Source: Glomus cerebriforme
Lineage: Eukaryota > Glomeromycota > Glomeromycetes > Glomerales > Glomeraceae
Assembly: GCA_003550305.1 (NCBI GenBank)
Contig: QKYT01000430.1
Coordinates: 1 to 11,321, forward strand
Length of the DNA: 11,321 nt
Reading direction: 5' to 3'
Made by a program: the position numbers and the translations under genes. The notes beneath the pieces were generated by a model. That model was not told where the DNA came from and did not search any database. It saw only the letters and a program-made list of their open reading frames with translations. This document shows positions 1 to 7,428 of this stretch, piece after piece. How positions within the stretch are numbered: position 1 is the stretch's first letter; every line of letters starts with the position of its first letter.

Positions 1-72
1 TAATCAGCAATTTTTATTTTTACAAAAGCAACGCGAACAAATGTTACAAAACTAAAAATCTTAATGCAAACA

Positions 73-228
73 AACGCGCAGTACAAAAACGCGACAAACA
101 ACACATACACAAAGGTGACACAACTATATATATGCGTGATGACGCAACAAAAACTTAACGCGCAGTACAAAAACGTGACAAATACAAATAACAAAATAAC
201 ACAAATATAGATGTGACACAACTGTATA
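73..228. repeat. imperfect direct repeat, two copies of a compound unit
   Basis: Two copies share the same two blocks in the same order. The block AACGCGCAGTACAAAAACG occurs at 73-91 and again at 157-175, each followed by a C/T difference and GACAAA. The block GTGACACAACTRTATA ends each copy, at about 115-130 and 213-228. The spacer between the blocks differs in length (copy 1 about 58 nt, copy 2 about 72 nt). A related ACGCGAACAAATG stretch lies at 31-43. The unit is non-coding on both strands. It looks like a local duplication rather than a transposon end, since no inverted termini are visible. Confidence 0.75.
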
Positions 229-270
229 ATTAATTTATACATGTACTCTAAACGTTACAAATTTTTTTAA

Positions 271-498
271 TTAGATAGATTTTTCAGTAATATATTTATG
301 ATAATCATTTTCTAGGCTTTTAATATTTTCATAATAATTATATATAGTAAATAAATCATCATTAGAATTAGCTTCAGCAGCTTCAGCAGCGATTACCATT
401 TTATAAAGTGTTTTTTTCATCATTGATATGATATTGGTATTCCCTTGAATAGATCCTTCTGTCGTATTCCAATCAATAATATTAATATTATTTGACAT
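271..498 (-). CDS. small hypothetical acidic protein (75 aa)
   Basis: This ORF runs from an ATG at 498 to a TAA at 271 and encodes 75 residues. I do not recognise the family. The protein is polar and mildly acidic. An Ala/Glu-rich stretch (IAAEAAEANSNDD, about residues 36-48) is followed by a Tyr/Asn/Lys-rich tail, with a heptad-like look but no proven coiled coil. There is no signal peptide or membrane segment. A TATA-like AAATATAAAG lies about 20 bp upstream of the ATG on the minus strand. The base composition is richer than the flanks, which favours coding. It is isolated, with no neighbour on its strand within 2.9 kb. It could be the last exon of a longer gene or a chance ORF. Confidence 0.45.
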   Translation of the reverse strand: MSNNINIIDWNTTEGSIQGNTNIISMMKKTLYKMVIAAEAAEANSNDDLFTIYNYYENIKSLENDYHKYITEKSI

Positions 499-1172
499 TT
501 GAAATTTACTTTATATTTTTTTGAGGTTGTAAAATTTAGAGCTTTATGAAACAAATTTAAGGAATTTTACCTTTGAAATTTTGATTTGAAGAATAATATA
601 TACATTTTATTAAACAATATAGTTAATTGTGAGTATTGAGTAATTATACATCAAAATATCAATTAAATTTTAATATACTATTGTATTTTTTACATCAAGT
701 TATTGTGCTGTATATTTACAGTATTATTGTTTTTTATTAAATTAAATACAATTGTATTTTTTAAGCTTTAAGAAATTAGATTTATTAAATACATTATTAT
801 TTATTTTAATAATCCATTTTTTCATTTATTATTCATCATCATTGACACGAGTGGGTCCAGAGATCATGAGGATGTCTTTTTTTTATATATCAAATACAAA
901 TTATTTGAAGATTAATAACAATAATTGCATATACAGTACAAGCAATTCATTGCTACAACCATAAATTTGAATATCCAAGCAAAATTAAAATATTTAATAT
1001 TTAATAAACAGAATTTTTATAGGGCCTTTCCAAATTATATCAATTAATATTTATTTTACTTTATTGTATAGACAGACTAGTGATCTAAAGATAATTTATT
1101 AACGTTAAAAAGTAAATAATATAAATCTTAATTAAAATGTCACAATAATAATCTTTTTTTGTACCGTATTGA
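499..1172. other. AT-rich intergenic stretch, no gene supported
   Basis: I see no gene here. The stretch is almost entirely A/T, apart from a small G/C-richer island at about 845-875 (CGAGTGGGTCCAGAGATCATG). An open frame covers 752-964 on the plus strand but begins with TTG, and its only ATG codons lie late in it, so it is not called. The island could be a worn exon remnant. On the minus strand it reads as ISGPTRVNDDE followed by a stop, too short to assign. Confidence 0.5.
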
Positions 1173-1180
1173 TATATAAG
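1173..1180 (+). promoter_or_regulatory. TATA box of the BCS1-like gene
   Basis: TATATAAG lies 93 bp upstream of the ATG at 1273. No other G-ended TATA motif occurs between it and the start codon. The sequence just downstream (AGTTCAATACAATAA, from 1185) is also present before the truncated copy at 9204, where the TATA motif itself is degraded to ACTATATCAG. Confidence 0.5.
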
Positions 1181-1272
1181 CTATAGTTCAATACAATAAA
1201 ATAATAGATATTGTATTATTTATATTTAAATACTAGGTAAATACGAACAACTACTTAAATAGATTTTTATTC

Positions 1273-2742
1273 ATGGATTACTATCCCATAGTTAAGCTGT
1301 TTCTTGAATTATTTTCTAGATCTCAAATTCAAACAGCGCTTGTAGCATGGATTCCTACAAAATTGGAGCCATATTTTACTGGAATAATTGCCGTAAACAT
1401 GTTTGTTACTACATTAATTTCATCTGGACTTGCAACACTATTTTGTTTGGCATTTTCAATAATTTACAAACTTATCTTAAATGGTTCTCGTAACAAAAAA
1501 TCGATTACAGTTCAAATAGAATATTATGTTATAGGACCTTATAATAAATAAGAAATAAATTTATTTTACGAATCTTTATCATGGTTTATCTCTTGTCAAT
1601 CAAAAAAACTTAAATTAGGTTCATTTATTGCTGAAACATTATCAAAAGAAATTAAAGATAGAAATGTTGTACCAGATTTTAATATACTACCAGAAATTAA
1701 TCAAGAAATAACCTTTAATTTTAATAATAATAATTATGTTATTATTTATAAAATACCTGATGATAAAAAATCAATTTACAGCAATAATAATTATGTAAGC
1801 ATAATAAAAAATATCGAAATAAAACCTTCTATATATTTATCCACAATGAGATTAGTACGCATCAGTGATATTTCAAAATTTCTAAATGAAATTGCACAAT
1901 TGTATTTAAATGATCAAAAAATAAGCAAATTTCGGTATAGATATGAAAATACCTTAAAATCACAATGGAATCGAATGCAAAAATTATCTTCAAACAGAGG
2001 ACTCGACAGCATTGCATTAGACGAAAAACAAGAAATTTTGTTAAAAAAAGAATTGGATACTTTCGTTAAAAATAAAAATTTTTATAAATTAATAGGAATG
2101 CCATATAAACGTGGTATTTTATTATCTGGTAAGCCAGAAACTGGTAAAACTAGCTTAATAAATGCAATATCATCTTATTTATCGCGTGATATATATTTTT
2201 TAAATCTCAAATTAATTGAAAATGATCTTCAATTAAACGCACTGTTCAGTAGTGTTCCATCAAATCAATTAATTGTTCTTGAAGATGTGGATGCTCAATC
2301 TGAAATATTACTTAATAGAGATATTAGATTAAATAATAAATCAATTTTAGATAAACAAAAGGTAGAAAAAGAAGATTCTGAAACAGCAACTTTTAGTTTA
2401 CCTACATTTTTATCATGTTTAGATGGACACATTGTGTCAGAAGGAACAATAATAATTATGACTACAAATCATATTAATTTTCTCGACCCTGCATGTATTC
2501 GATCCGGTCGAATGGATTTACAACTGGAACTAGGTTATTGTACACATTATCAAATAAAAAAAATGTACGAAAACATTGTGCAAAATTTCAATATAACAGA
2601 TCTTATTTAGAATATTCCAGAAAAGACAATACCACCTTGTGAAATTATGGCAATATTGGCTTTATATCGCAATGATAATGTTGAAACAATTAATAATAAA
2701 CTTATTAAATTAGTAAATAAATATAGGGAAAACTTAATTTGA
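1273..2742 (+). pseudogene. BCS1-like mitochondrial AAA ATPase, two in-frame stops
   Basis: BCS1 proteins are AAA ATPases of the mitochondrial inner membrane that translocate the folded Rieske protein into complex III. This locus encodes a BCS1-like protein of 490 codons in one frame, close to the family's usual length. Residues 34-68 are hydrophobic (membrane anchor), followed by a BCS1_N-like region (YESLSWFISCQSKKLKLGSF). The Walker A is GKPETGKT (286-293), Walker B LIVLEDVD (ending at 340), sensor MTTNH (N399), and the arginine-bearing DPACIRSGRMD (405-415) is followed by LGYCTHYQIKKMYE. The frame is interrupted by TAA at 1549-1551 and TAG at 2608-2610. After the TAG, homologous-looking C-terminal sequence (NIPEKTIPPCEIMAI) continues to the TGA at 2740. 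There are no introns and no indels. An internal ATG at 1846 opens an uninterrupted 254-codon ORF holding the ATPase core, but it would lack the membrane anchor and most of BCS1_N. BCS1-like families are expanded in these fungi, so the substrate is unknown. I call it a young pseudogene; stop-codon readthrough or a sequence error are alternatives. Confidence 0.85.
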
Positions 2743-3411
2743 TAGTTTAAAACTTTAAAAAGACAAAAATATAATAAATCATTTTACTACGCGCAAAAAT
2801 ATTTTGGATATAGTGATAATAGAGCCATCAACAAAATTTCACTGTCACGTGACATTTTGGCTTGAGTTATAGAATTAAAGATTGCGTTAAGTATAATTAT
2901 AGCATTTATAATTATTTATAATTTAAATCATAAAAGTAAATATTAAGAAATAAAAATAAACTGTATATATGATGATAATATGATTTGCAATAAAAGTTTA
3001 TTAAAATAATATAAACTATCAAATTTTTATTACAATCTGATATAAATTATAAACTAAAGTTCTTACAAATTTACAAGGAAATATTTTTATGATAAAAAAC
3101 CTTTTTTTCTTGATTAAAATAAAAGATTTTTAATACAACAATACAAAATATGATATTGCAAGAGATACCGTATTCTTCATAAATTAATTATCCATAATAC
3201 TTTCTGTATTATATATTTTTTAATTGTATATATTAATTAAAAGTTTTCACTGTATAACGATGAGTTATCATCTGATTCATTTATTTAATATGTTAATTAC
3301 ATGTTTGTGGNAGCTACTCTTCTATGGACGCGTGTCAAAAAAAATAAAAAAAACCAAAATTTTAATGTGATTTTATTTGTGTAACTATCTGCATTGATAA
3401 TATATATAATC
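2743..3411. other. intergenic stretch with an E-box palindrome, no gene
   Basis: No convincing gene is present. A 10-bp perfect palindrome GTCACGTGAC (2844-2853) contains the CACGTG E-box core bound by bHLH regulators in fungi. It is about 100 bp past the BCS1-like gene, and its role is unknown. On the minus strand a short acidic stretch (NESDDNSSLYSENF, ending in TAA around 3240-3285) resembles a protein C-terminus but has no supportable upstream frame. One N lies at 3311. Confidence 0.4.
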
Positions 3412-3773
3412 TCAGGAATCTTTACAAGACTTTGCCAGCCTTTTTTGGTCTTCCTTAATATGCTCCTTGACTTTTGTATAACTTATAAATGGCCCACCCG
3501 ATACTTCAAGATATAAAAATTCATATTGTAATTTAATAGAACTTTTACTTTTTATAAACCAGAAATTATCGGGACATTTTCTTGGTCCAACACAATTATT
3601 TCGGTGCTTTGTTGCAACACTCTCAATGACATTCTTGTAAGTTACAATATATATTAAAATTATTATTTTTTTTTTATTAATCTCAACTCACCAAGCAAGA
3701 TGGATATTTTCCACCAAAAAAAATGACTTATTTTCGTTAAAAAAAAAACTGTTGCATAATCTGATCTTGTCAT
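3412..3773 (-). pseudogene. hypothetical gene fragment with a 58-nt intron
   Basis: The larger exon (3633 to 3412, 73 codons plus TGA) begins NVIESVATKHRNNC and contains a block ending EFLYLEVSGGPF, then a lysine-rich end, KEDQKRLAKSCKDS. The hydrophobic run leading to E-x-S-x-GP resembles restriction-endonuclease-like domains common in Glomeromycotina, but I cannot confirm the catalytic residues. It is preceded by a well-formed intron at 3634-3691 (minus strand GTGAGT donor, GTAAC branch-like element, ACAAG acceptor). The upstream exon reads FFGGKYPSC in matching phase. Further upstream this frame closes at 3728-3730. A start MTRSDYATVFF from ATG 3773 lies in a different frame, separated by T-runs at about 3716-3723 and 3740-3748, so at least one frameshift or base-call error is needed. 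It lies only 18 nt from the end of the next gene on the same strand. It may be a degraded gene or a miscalled intact one. Confidence 0.55.
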
Positions 3774-3791
3774 CTTGACGNCACATTATGG

Positions 3792-4475
3792 TTAAATAAA
3801 TTCAAATTTATGATCTATTTTTTTAAATCCTATTTTTCTTGTTAAAATTCGTTTAGTACCTAAAGACATAATAACCCATCCTTCAAGAATAACGATGCCA
3901 TCCAATGCATCCACGACTTTTACTTTACTATCACTCACTCTACCTTCTTTTAATAATTCTATATAACTTTTAATTTGTTTTATTGCATCGTCCAATATAN
4001 TTTGTATCGTAACAAATTGGTAATTATTTTTTTCTGAACAAAAATAACAATAGTTCATCTTTAATAAATCGTCTTCTGTGAATGTTTTTAATTCATTATC
4101 TATTTCTTTTAACGAATTATAATCAATTTTTTCTCTACCTTTTTCCTTCTTCCACTTTTAAGACCCAACATTGATATGACTTTTAACTCAATTACCACGT
4201 GAGATTTCGAAATAGTTTCCTGTTGTTCCATACTTAATCCACTTACAAAAATATCGACAAATNTATTACGAATACTCCCGTCAGACTTTTGATTCCTAGT
4301 AATGAGCCTCATTTCTGAAACTCAATTTTCAGTCAGCAATAAAATTTTCACAGTGGTCTGAAATGCTGACTCATTATAATCTCTAAACTCTGAAATGTTT
4401 TTTTTCTATAATATTCTATTATTTTTTTATGAACGGATCAATGTTACCTTCAAATGGATAGTGGTATATATTCTG
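3792..4475 (-). pseudogene. PD-(D/E)XK nuclease-like (PDDEXK_9-type), frameshifted
   Basis: Reading 4475 to 3792 on the minus strand through four frame segments gives a coherent domain. It runs YHYPFEGNIDPFIKK, then IIEYYRK, then ISEFRDYNESAFQTTVKILL, then VDIFVSG, then SHVVIELKVISMLGLKSGR, then TEDDLLKMNYCYFC, then ILDDAIKQIKSYIELL, then LEGWVIMSLGTKRIL, to a TAA at 3792. The PD-(D/E)XK signature is visible as the early Glu in NESAF, Asp at 4255-4253, Glu-x-Lys at 4189-4181, and the Gln-x3-Tyr helix (KQIKSY). Breaks are shifts in A-runs on the coding strand at about 4422-4428 (A7), 4398-4405 (A8) and 4127-4132 (A6), plus an in-frame TGA at 4322-4324. Two N bases fall in codons at 4000 and 4263. 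In related proteins this domain often follows an AAA-ATPase-like domain. No such domain is readable upstream, so the gene is probably 5'-truncated. Because all shifts sit in homopolymers, some may be sequencing errors. Confidence 0.7.
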
Positions 4476-4573
4476 ATATAAAGAATATATTGATTAATTT
4501 TAATTCAAAAAAAAACCTCCCGAAATAAAAATCGCACATTCAGTTTCAAAATTTCATGACACTATAAATCGGC

Positions 4574-4748
4574 TACACAAATCTTGTAAGTTAGAATAGC
4601 ATAGCTATGAAAAACTAAATATATTCTCTCAATGGTAACCAAAACCATTGACTGTGAAAATAATAACCAATTACACAAATCTTGCAAGTTGGAATAGCAA
4701 AGCTACGCAAAACTAACTATATTCTCTCTCAGTAACCAAAATCATTGA
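4574..4748. repeat. direct repeat of about 78 bp, two diverged copies
   Basis: Copy 1 (4574-4651) and copy 2 (4672-4748) both start TACACAAATCTTG, pass through AAGTTRGAATAGC and a TATATTCTCTC or CTATATTCTCTC block, and end in TAACCAAAAYCATTGA. They differ by a handful of substitutions and short indels, and are separated by 20 bp. No open frame spans them. They sit just upstream of the remnant nuclease-like gene and immediately before a second, unrelated repeat pair. Confidence 0.85.
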
Positions 4749-4749
4749 A

Positions 4750-4822
4750 TAGCTGGCACGTAATAACGTACAAACCAACTAAAGTAACCATAGCTAGCGC
4801 GTAATAACGCACAAACCAACTA
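4750..4822. repeat. 32-bp direct repeat pair, period 41
   Basis: TAGCTRGCRCGTAATAACG occurs at 4750-4768 and 4791-4809, each followed by YACAAACCAACTA. The two 32-nt copies differ only at three positions, all transitions. They abut the end of the 78-bp repeat pair, so the two families together form a complex satellite-like block of about 250 bp. Confidence 0.85.
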
Positions 4823-5213
4823 TGTACTCTCAATTGTGTCAAAATTTTAATTGATCATCATAAATTACTATCGTAACAAATTAGTCAAGATTGTGACTTA
4901 CTTTTGAATTATCAGAATGATCACTTCCAGGCACCTAATAGTATTAAAATAAACTCATCATTGTATTTGTAATAAAAAATTATCTTTGATTATCAACAAA
5001 AATTGAAAGTATTACTTACAACACACTTTTTCTTTGGCTCATTCTTTATCTGTATTAAAATTACAAAGAAATAACTGAATATCAATAAACTTTGATTCAG
5101 ATAACAAAATCAGAGAACTTTATTATGCAACATGGTCCCAAAACAAACTACGCGGTACTATCTGATTAGAAGTATAGTTCGAACGTCATATATCATCATA
5201 TATTTTAGTGTTT
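4823..5213. other. intergenic, no gene seen
   Basis: The stretch is mostly A/T with scattered short G/C islands (for example around 5140-5190, containing the palindrome AGTTCGAACG). No frame with coding character, no tRNA cloverleaf and no long repeat was found. Confidence 0.4.
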
Positions 5214-5291
5214 TTATTTGATACTTTCCATATTGTCCATTAATTCTATAAACTCCTGTACTTCTTCATCGTTTTCGGTATGTTTGTTCAT
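5214..5291 (-). other. possible 3' exon of the SAM-domain gene
   Basis: On the minus strand, ATG at 5291 opens a 25-codon frame with a strongly acidic, protein-like end (NKHTENDEEVQEFIELMDNM) before TAA at 5214. It lies just downstream of the SAM-domain ORF. It could be joined to it by an intron starting at one of several GT sites near the end of that ORF (GTAATA or GTTTGT, about 5355-5375) and ending at the CAG or AAG before 5291. The phase works for GTTTGT with AAG but cannot be settled by eye. Confidence 0.4.
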
Positions 5292-5319
5292 CTTACTGAT
5301 TACTTTTTTAAAATCAAAA

Positions 5320-5610
5320 TTAATTATTTTGCGCTACCAAGAGAAATAAACAAACATTAATATTACCTTCATTAACACGCTTCGTTAAATTATAAATTTC
5401 GAGTCGAGGATCCCATTCCAGTCCGGTTTGACTTAGATCTTCTTTAGTATAACATAGGAAACTCGCGCCCGTAATTCGCCTTTTTCTTAAAAGTGAAAAA
5501 TCATTTTCGTTAAGGTTCAGTACTTGAAGACTCTGTTCCCTAAAAAAATTGAACAATTGATCAGTAGAAAATCTTTCAAAAGATTTTTTTAAACATTTTT
5601 TAACTTCCAT
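5320..5610 (-). CDS. SAM-domain protein (sterile alpha motif)
   Basis: SAM domains are about 65-residue helical modules that mediate protein-protein (sometimes RNA) binding, often by polymerising. From the ATG at 5610 the protein starts MEVKKCLKKSFERFSTDQL, followed by the SAM core: the helix FSTDQLFNFFREQSL, then LNENDFSLLRKRRITGASF, then LCYTKEDLSQTGLEWDPRLEIYNL. The LLRKRRITG-x-x-FL signature with a following (T/K)-x-E-x-L helix is typical of the large Glomeromycotina SAM family. I choose 5610 because upstream codons in the frame have no ATG. The last residues (NEGNINVCLFLLVAQNN) look like read-through into an intron, so the true C-terminus probably lies at the exon at 5214-5291. There are no other domains, signal peptide or membrane segment. 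It is divergent from the transposase at 5769, with a shared upstream region. Confidence 0.75.
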   Translation of the reverse strand: MEVKKCLKKSFERFSTDQLFNFFREQSLQVLNLNENDFSLLRKRRITGASFLCYTKEDLSQTGLEWDPRLEIYNLTKRVNEGNINVCLFLLVAQNN

Positions 5611-5768
5611 AATAAACAAGAGAATAATAAGGATGATCAAAAATAAAACTATTCATTACGCGTGATTTGATGAAATAATCAGTATTTTCATTGGTCCAAT
5701 TCACGTGTAGTAGGGGACACAAGGGACAAGGCCAGCACAGAATGTTAATAGCTCTATATTTTTCTTAA
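5611..5768. promoter_or_regulatory. divergent intergenic region with E-box, CCAAT and MluI-box motifs
   Basis: This 158-bp spacer separates the SAM-domain gene (minus) from the transposase remnant (plus). It contains ACGCGT (5658-5663, the MluI cell-cycle box core in yeasts), ATTGG (5693-5697, CCAAT on the minus strand) and CACGTG (5702-5707, an E-box). All are plausible elements for the SAM-domain gene, 50-100 bp from its ATG. Binding is inferred from motif identity only. Confidence 0.35.
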
Positions 5769-6757
5769 ATGTCACGTAAACGTAAAGAATTGCAGCAAGT
5801 AATAGAAGAAAAACTTATTGAAAACATATTATTAGAGTGAGACGAAGATAATAACAGATTCAGATGATGAACAGGAAGATACTTCTAAAATTTTTATGCT
5901 TGGTTTGTTAGTTTTAAATAATATTCATTATTTGGAACCTCGTATATATAATGTAGCCAAATCTCAATATACTTCTCAATATTGGTACAATAATATTTTA
6001 CAATAGCAGATTTAAAAAAATCATAAGAATATTCCCAGAAAGTTTCAAAGTTTGGTTAATTTACTTAATTCTATTTTTCTATTTTTCAATGGAATAGCTG
6101 AAGGTACTGTGATATTATATTGTAAACGAGTAATGAAAGCCATTATTTCAAATTTGTTAAATGGCCTACTGAACAAGGTAGAGAACTTGTTCATGCTGGA
6201 TTTGAAGCAATTTGGGGTATTGAAGATACTATATAATTGCACTGTCAGGGAATAGTTGATCATCGAGGTATTTTCATCAGTTATGATGTGGGTTGGCCAG
6301 GTAGTATCCACGATGCAAAAGTATACCGCAATTCTTATTTTTATTCTAATAAATCAACTTTGATTAAAGAGAATGATTTTTTAATTGGAGATAGCGCTTA
6401 TCCCTTATCACCATTTCTTATTAACCATTTAATAAACCAAATGAAATACAAGCAGAATTTAATCGTATTTTTTCATCACATAGAATTGTTGTTGAACATA
6501 CATTTGGAAGGATAAAAAATAGATTTGCTGGAATAAGAGATATATCTGTTAAAAAACTCTCAACTGCTATAAATATGATAGGTTGTTCTATTATTTTACA
6601 TAATTTCTTAGGATTACAAAATGATGCGTGGGAGGATTATAATAATAATGATGAAGATAGTGAAGATAATAATTTTATTGACGATAGTGATGAAAGTTTG
6701 AGAAGAGCGGGAGAGACAAAGAGGAATTGGATTATGAGAAAATTATTTACATTTTAA
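5769..6757 (+). pseudogene. PIF/Harbinger (DDE_Tnp_4) transposase remnant
   Basis: Harbinger transposases are DDE enzymes that cut and paste elements with terminal inverted repeats. Pieces in order: MSRKRKELQQVIEEKL; LVLNNIHYLEPRIYNVAKS; RFKKIIRIFPESFK; GIAEGTVILYCKRVMKAII; KFVKWPTEQGRELVHAGFE then AIWGIEDT; HCQGIVDHRGIFISYDVGW then PGSIHDAKVY; FLIGDSAYPLSPFL; FNRIFSSHRIVVEHTFGRIK; and the C-terminal INMIGCSIILHNFL, an acidic run and RRAGETKRN, ending at TAA 6755. The frame changes around 5840-5860, 6006, 6050, 6150 and 6425-6443, and stops occur at 5838, 6004 and 6234. Two blocks expected in the family are missing. One is roughly 50 residues before GIAEGT; the other is about 30 residues between GIEDT and HCQGI, which normally carry the DGTHI motif with the first catalytic Asp. 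The later GDSAYP Asp and the VVEHTFG Glu remain. The element cannot encode an active enzyme. No flanking inverted repeats or Myb-like partner gene were found. Confidence 0.88.
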
Positions 6758-6859
6758 TAAAGTTTGTGGTTAAATAAACAAATTTGGTTAACTTTTAATC
6801 TATAAATTTATTTCTTTATTGAAAAATATTTTTATTACATTGATAATCAGTGGTTATGA

Positions 6860-7158
6860 TTTATTTTGTGTTTGTGCCAATTTGATTTTCATGGGTATAA
6901 TTCATCAGATGATGACGCTCATGGTAATTCTGATGGTGATTCTGATGATGATTCTGATGGTGATTCTGATGATGCTTCTGATGATGACTCTGATGATGAT
7001 TCTAATGGTGCTTCTGATGATGATTCTGGTACAACAATATTGATAAAAACCCTTAGTATAGTACTCCAGAAAAAAAAAGGAGAAAACGTTATAAGATTGT
7101 AGGTGCAACGTCATTTTCAATCATAGAATACTTCTGCAAATTTTTTGATATCATTTAA
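6860..7158 (+). other. Ser-Asp repeat ORF with frameshifted basic tail
   Basis: A frame open from 6860 reads CLCQFDFHGYNSS, then about ten Ser-Asp-rich tetrapeptides (SDGD, SDDD, SDDA) to residue SGTT, then KTLSIVLQKKKGENV. It has no ATG, so if coding it would need an upstream exon; CAG before 6909 is a possible acceptor. After an A9 run (7070-7078), another frame reads PEKKRRKRYKIVGATSFSII to a TAA at 7156, with a nuclear-localisation-like basic cluster. A one-base change in the A9 run would join the acidic repeat to the basic tail. I do not recognise the family. It may be a real gene for an acidic-basic nuclear protein, or simply a minisatellite. Confidence 0.3.
6908..7030 (+). repeat. 12-nt minisatellite, about 10 units
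   Basis: The unit is TCTGATGRTGAT or close variants, repeated in register about ten times. Substitutions are concentrated at the third unit codon (GAT/GGT/GCT). In one frame it encodes Ser-Asp-Asp/Gly-Asp; the other frames give Met/Leu-rich or Ile/Arg-rich shadows. The period is a multiple of three, so length changes keep the Ser-Asp frame. Confidence 0.85.
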
Positions 7159-7272
7159 ATATTCCGGTGCTATACAGTCACAAAAAATTCATTTAATATT
7201 TAATTTCGAATTTTCTTTTTTTTGGCAAAAACCATTTCCTCGAGAAACAAATTCTGTAAATGAATAATTGAA

Positions 7273-7428
7273 ATGAAATTATTAAAAAATATCATTAAAA
7301 TGTGTAATAAACATGATATAAATGTTAAAGTTAATGAAAATAAAGCAGAAATAACCAATGATTTAGGCTAGTATAAATACCAATTATCAGGAGAATCTGA
7401 ATATTTGGGCCGCTATCTGACTCCTTGA
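7273..7428 (+). pseudogene. possible small ORF interrupted by TAG
   Basis: ATG at 7273 reads 32 codons (MKLLKNIIKMCNKHDINVKV, then NENKAEITNDLG) to a TAG at 7369-7371. It then continues in the same frame as YKYQLSGESEYLGRYLTP to TGA at 7426. The composition is protein-like and G/C rises toward the end. No family is recognised. It fits the window's pattern of single in-frame stops, but it is short, so chance is a real possibility. Confidence 0.3.

Noticed and set aside
752..964. 70-codon plus-strand ORF with hydrophobic N-terminus
   Set aside because: It starts with TTG, not ATG; its hydrophobic part is a by-product of T-rich DNA, and nothing in it resembles a protein family.
1846..2610. Independent soluble AAA ATPase gene starting at 1846
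   Set aside because: The same frame continues upstream with BCS1_N-like sequence back to 1273, so 1846 is an internal methionine of a longer broken gene; independent expression is kept only as a hypothesis.
1549..2742. Alternative genetic code with TAA/TAG read as glutamine
   Set aside because: Other genes here end sensibly at TAA or TAG (9585-9935 at TAA, 8146-8646 at TAG) with no coding sequence beyond, and the nuclease-like gene is broken by TGA, so a code change does not explain the pattern.
4574..4822. CRISPR-like array
   Set aside because: Only two copies per family, diverged, with unequal spacing, in a eukaryotic context.
5160..5200. tRNA gene suggested by the B-box-like AGTTCGAACG
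   Set aside because: No A box, acceptor stem or anticodon arm can be drawn around it; the motif is a short palindrome.
6052..6255. 67-codon plus-strand ORF as an independent gene
   Set aside because: It starts with TTG and contains the transposase block GIAEGTVILYCKRVMKAII, then runs out of frame; it is part of the transposase remnant.
6045..6311. 88-codon minus-strand ORF over the transposase
   Set aside because: It is antisense to clear transposase motifs and has no coding character of its own.
5600..6860. Terminal inverted repeats of the Harbinger element
   Set aside because: I compared flanks by eye (for example around 5676-5740 and 6780-6860) and found no convincing inverted match or 3-bp target duplication.
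6819..7120. Met/Leu-rich plus-strand and Ile/Arg-rich minus-strand ORFs over the 12-nt repeat
   Set aside because: These are the other reading frames of the minisatellite; their periodic sequence is a direct consequence of the repeat.
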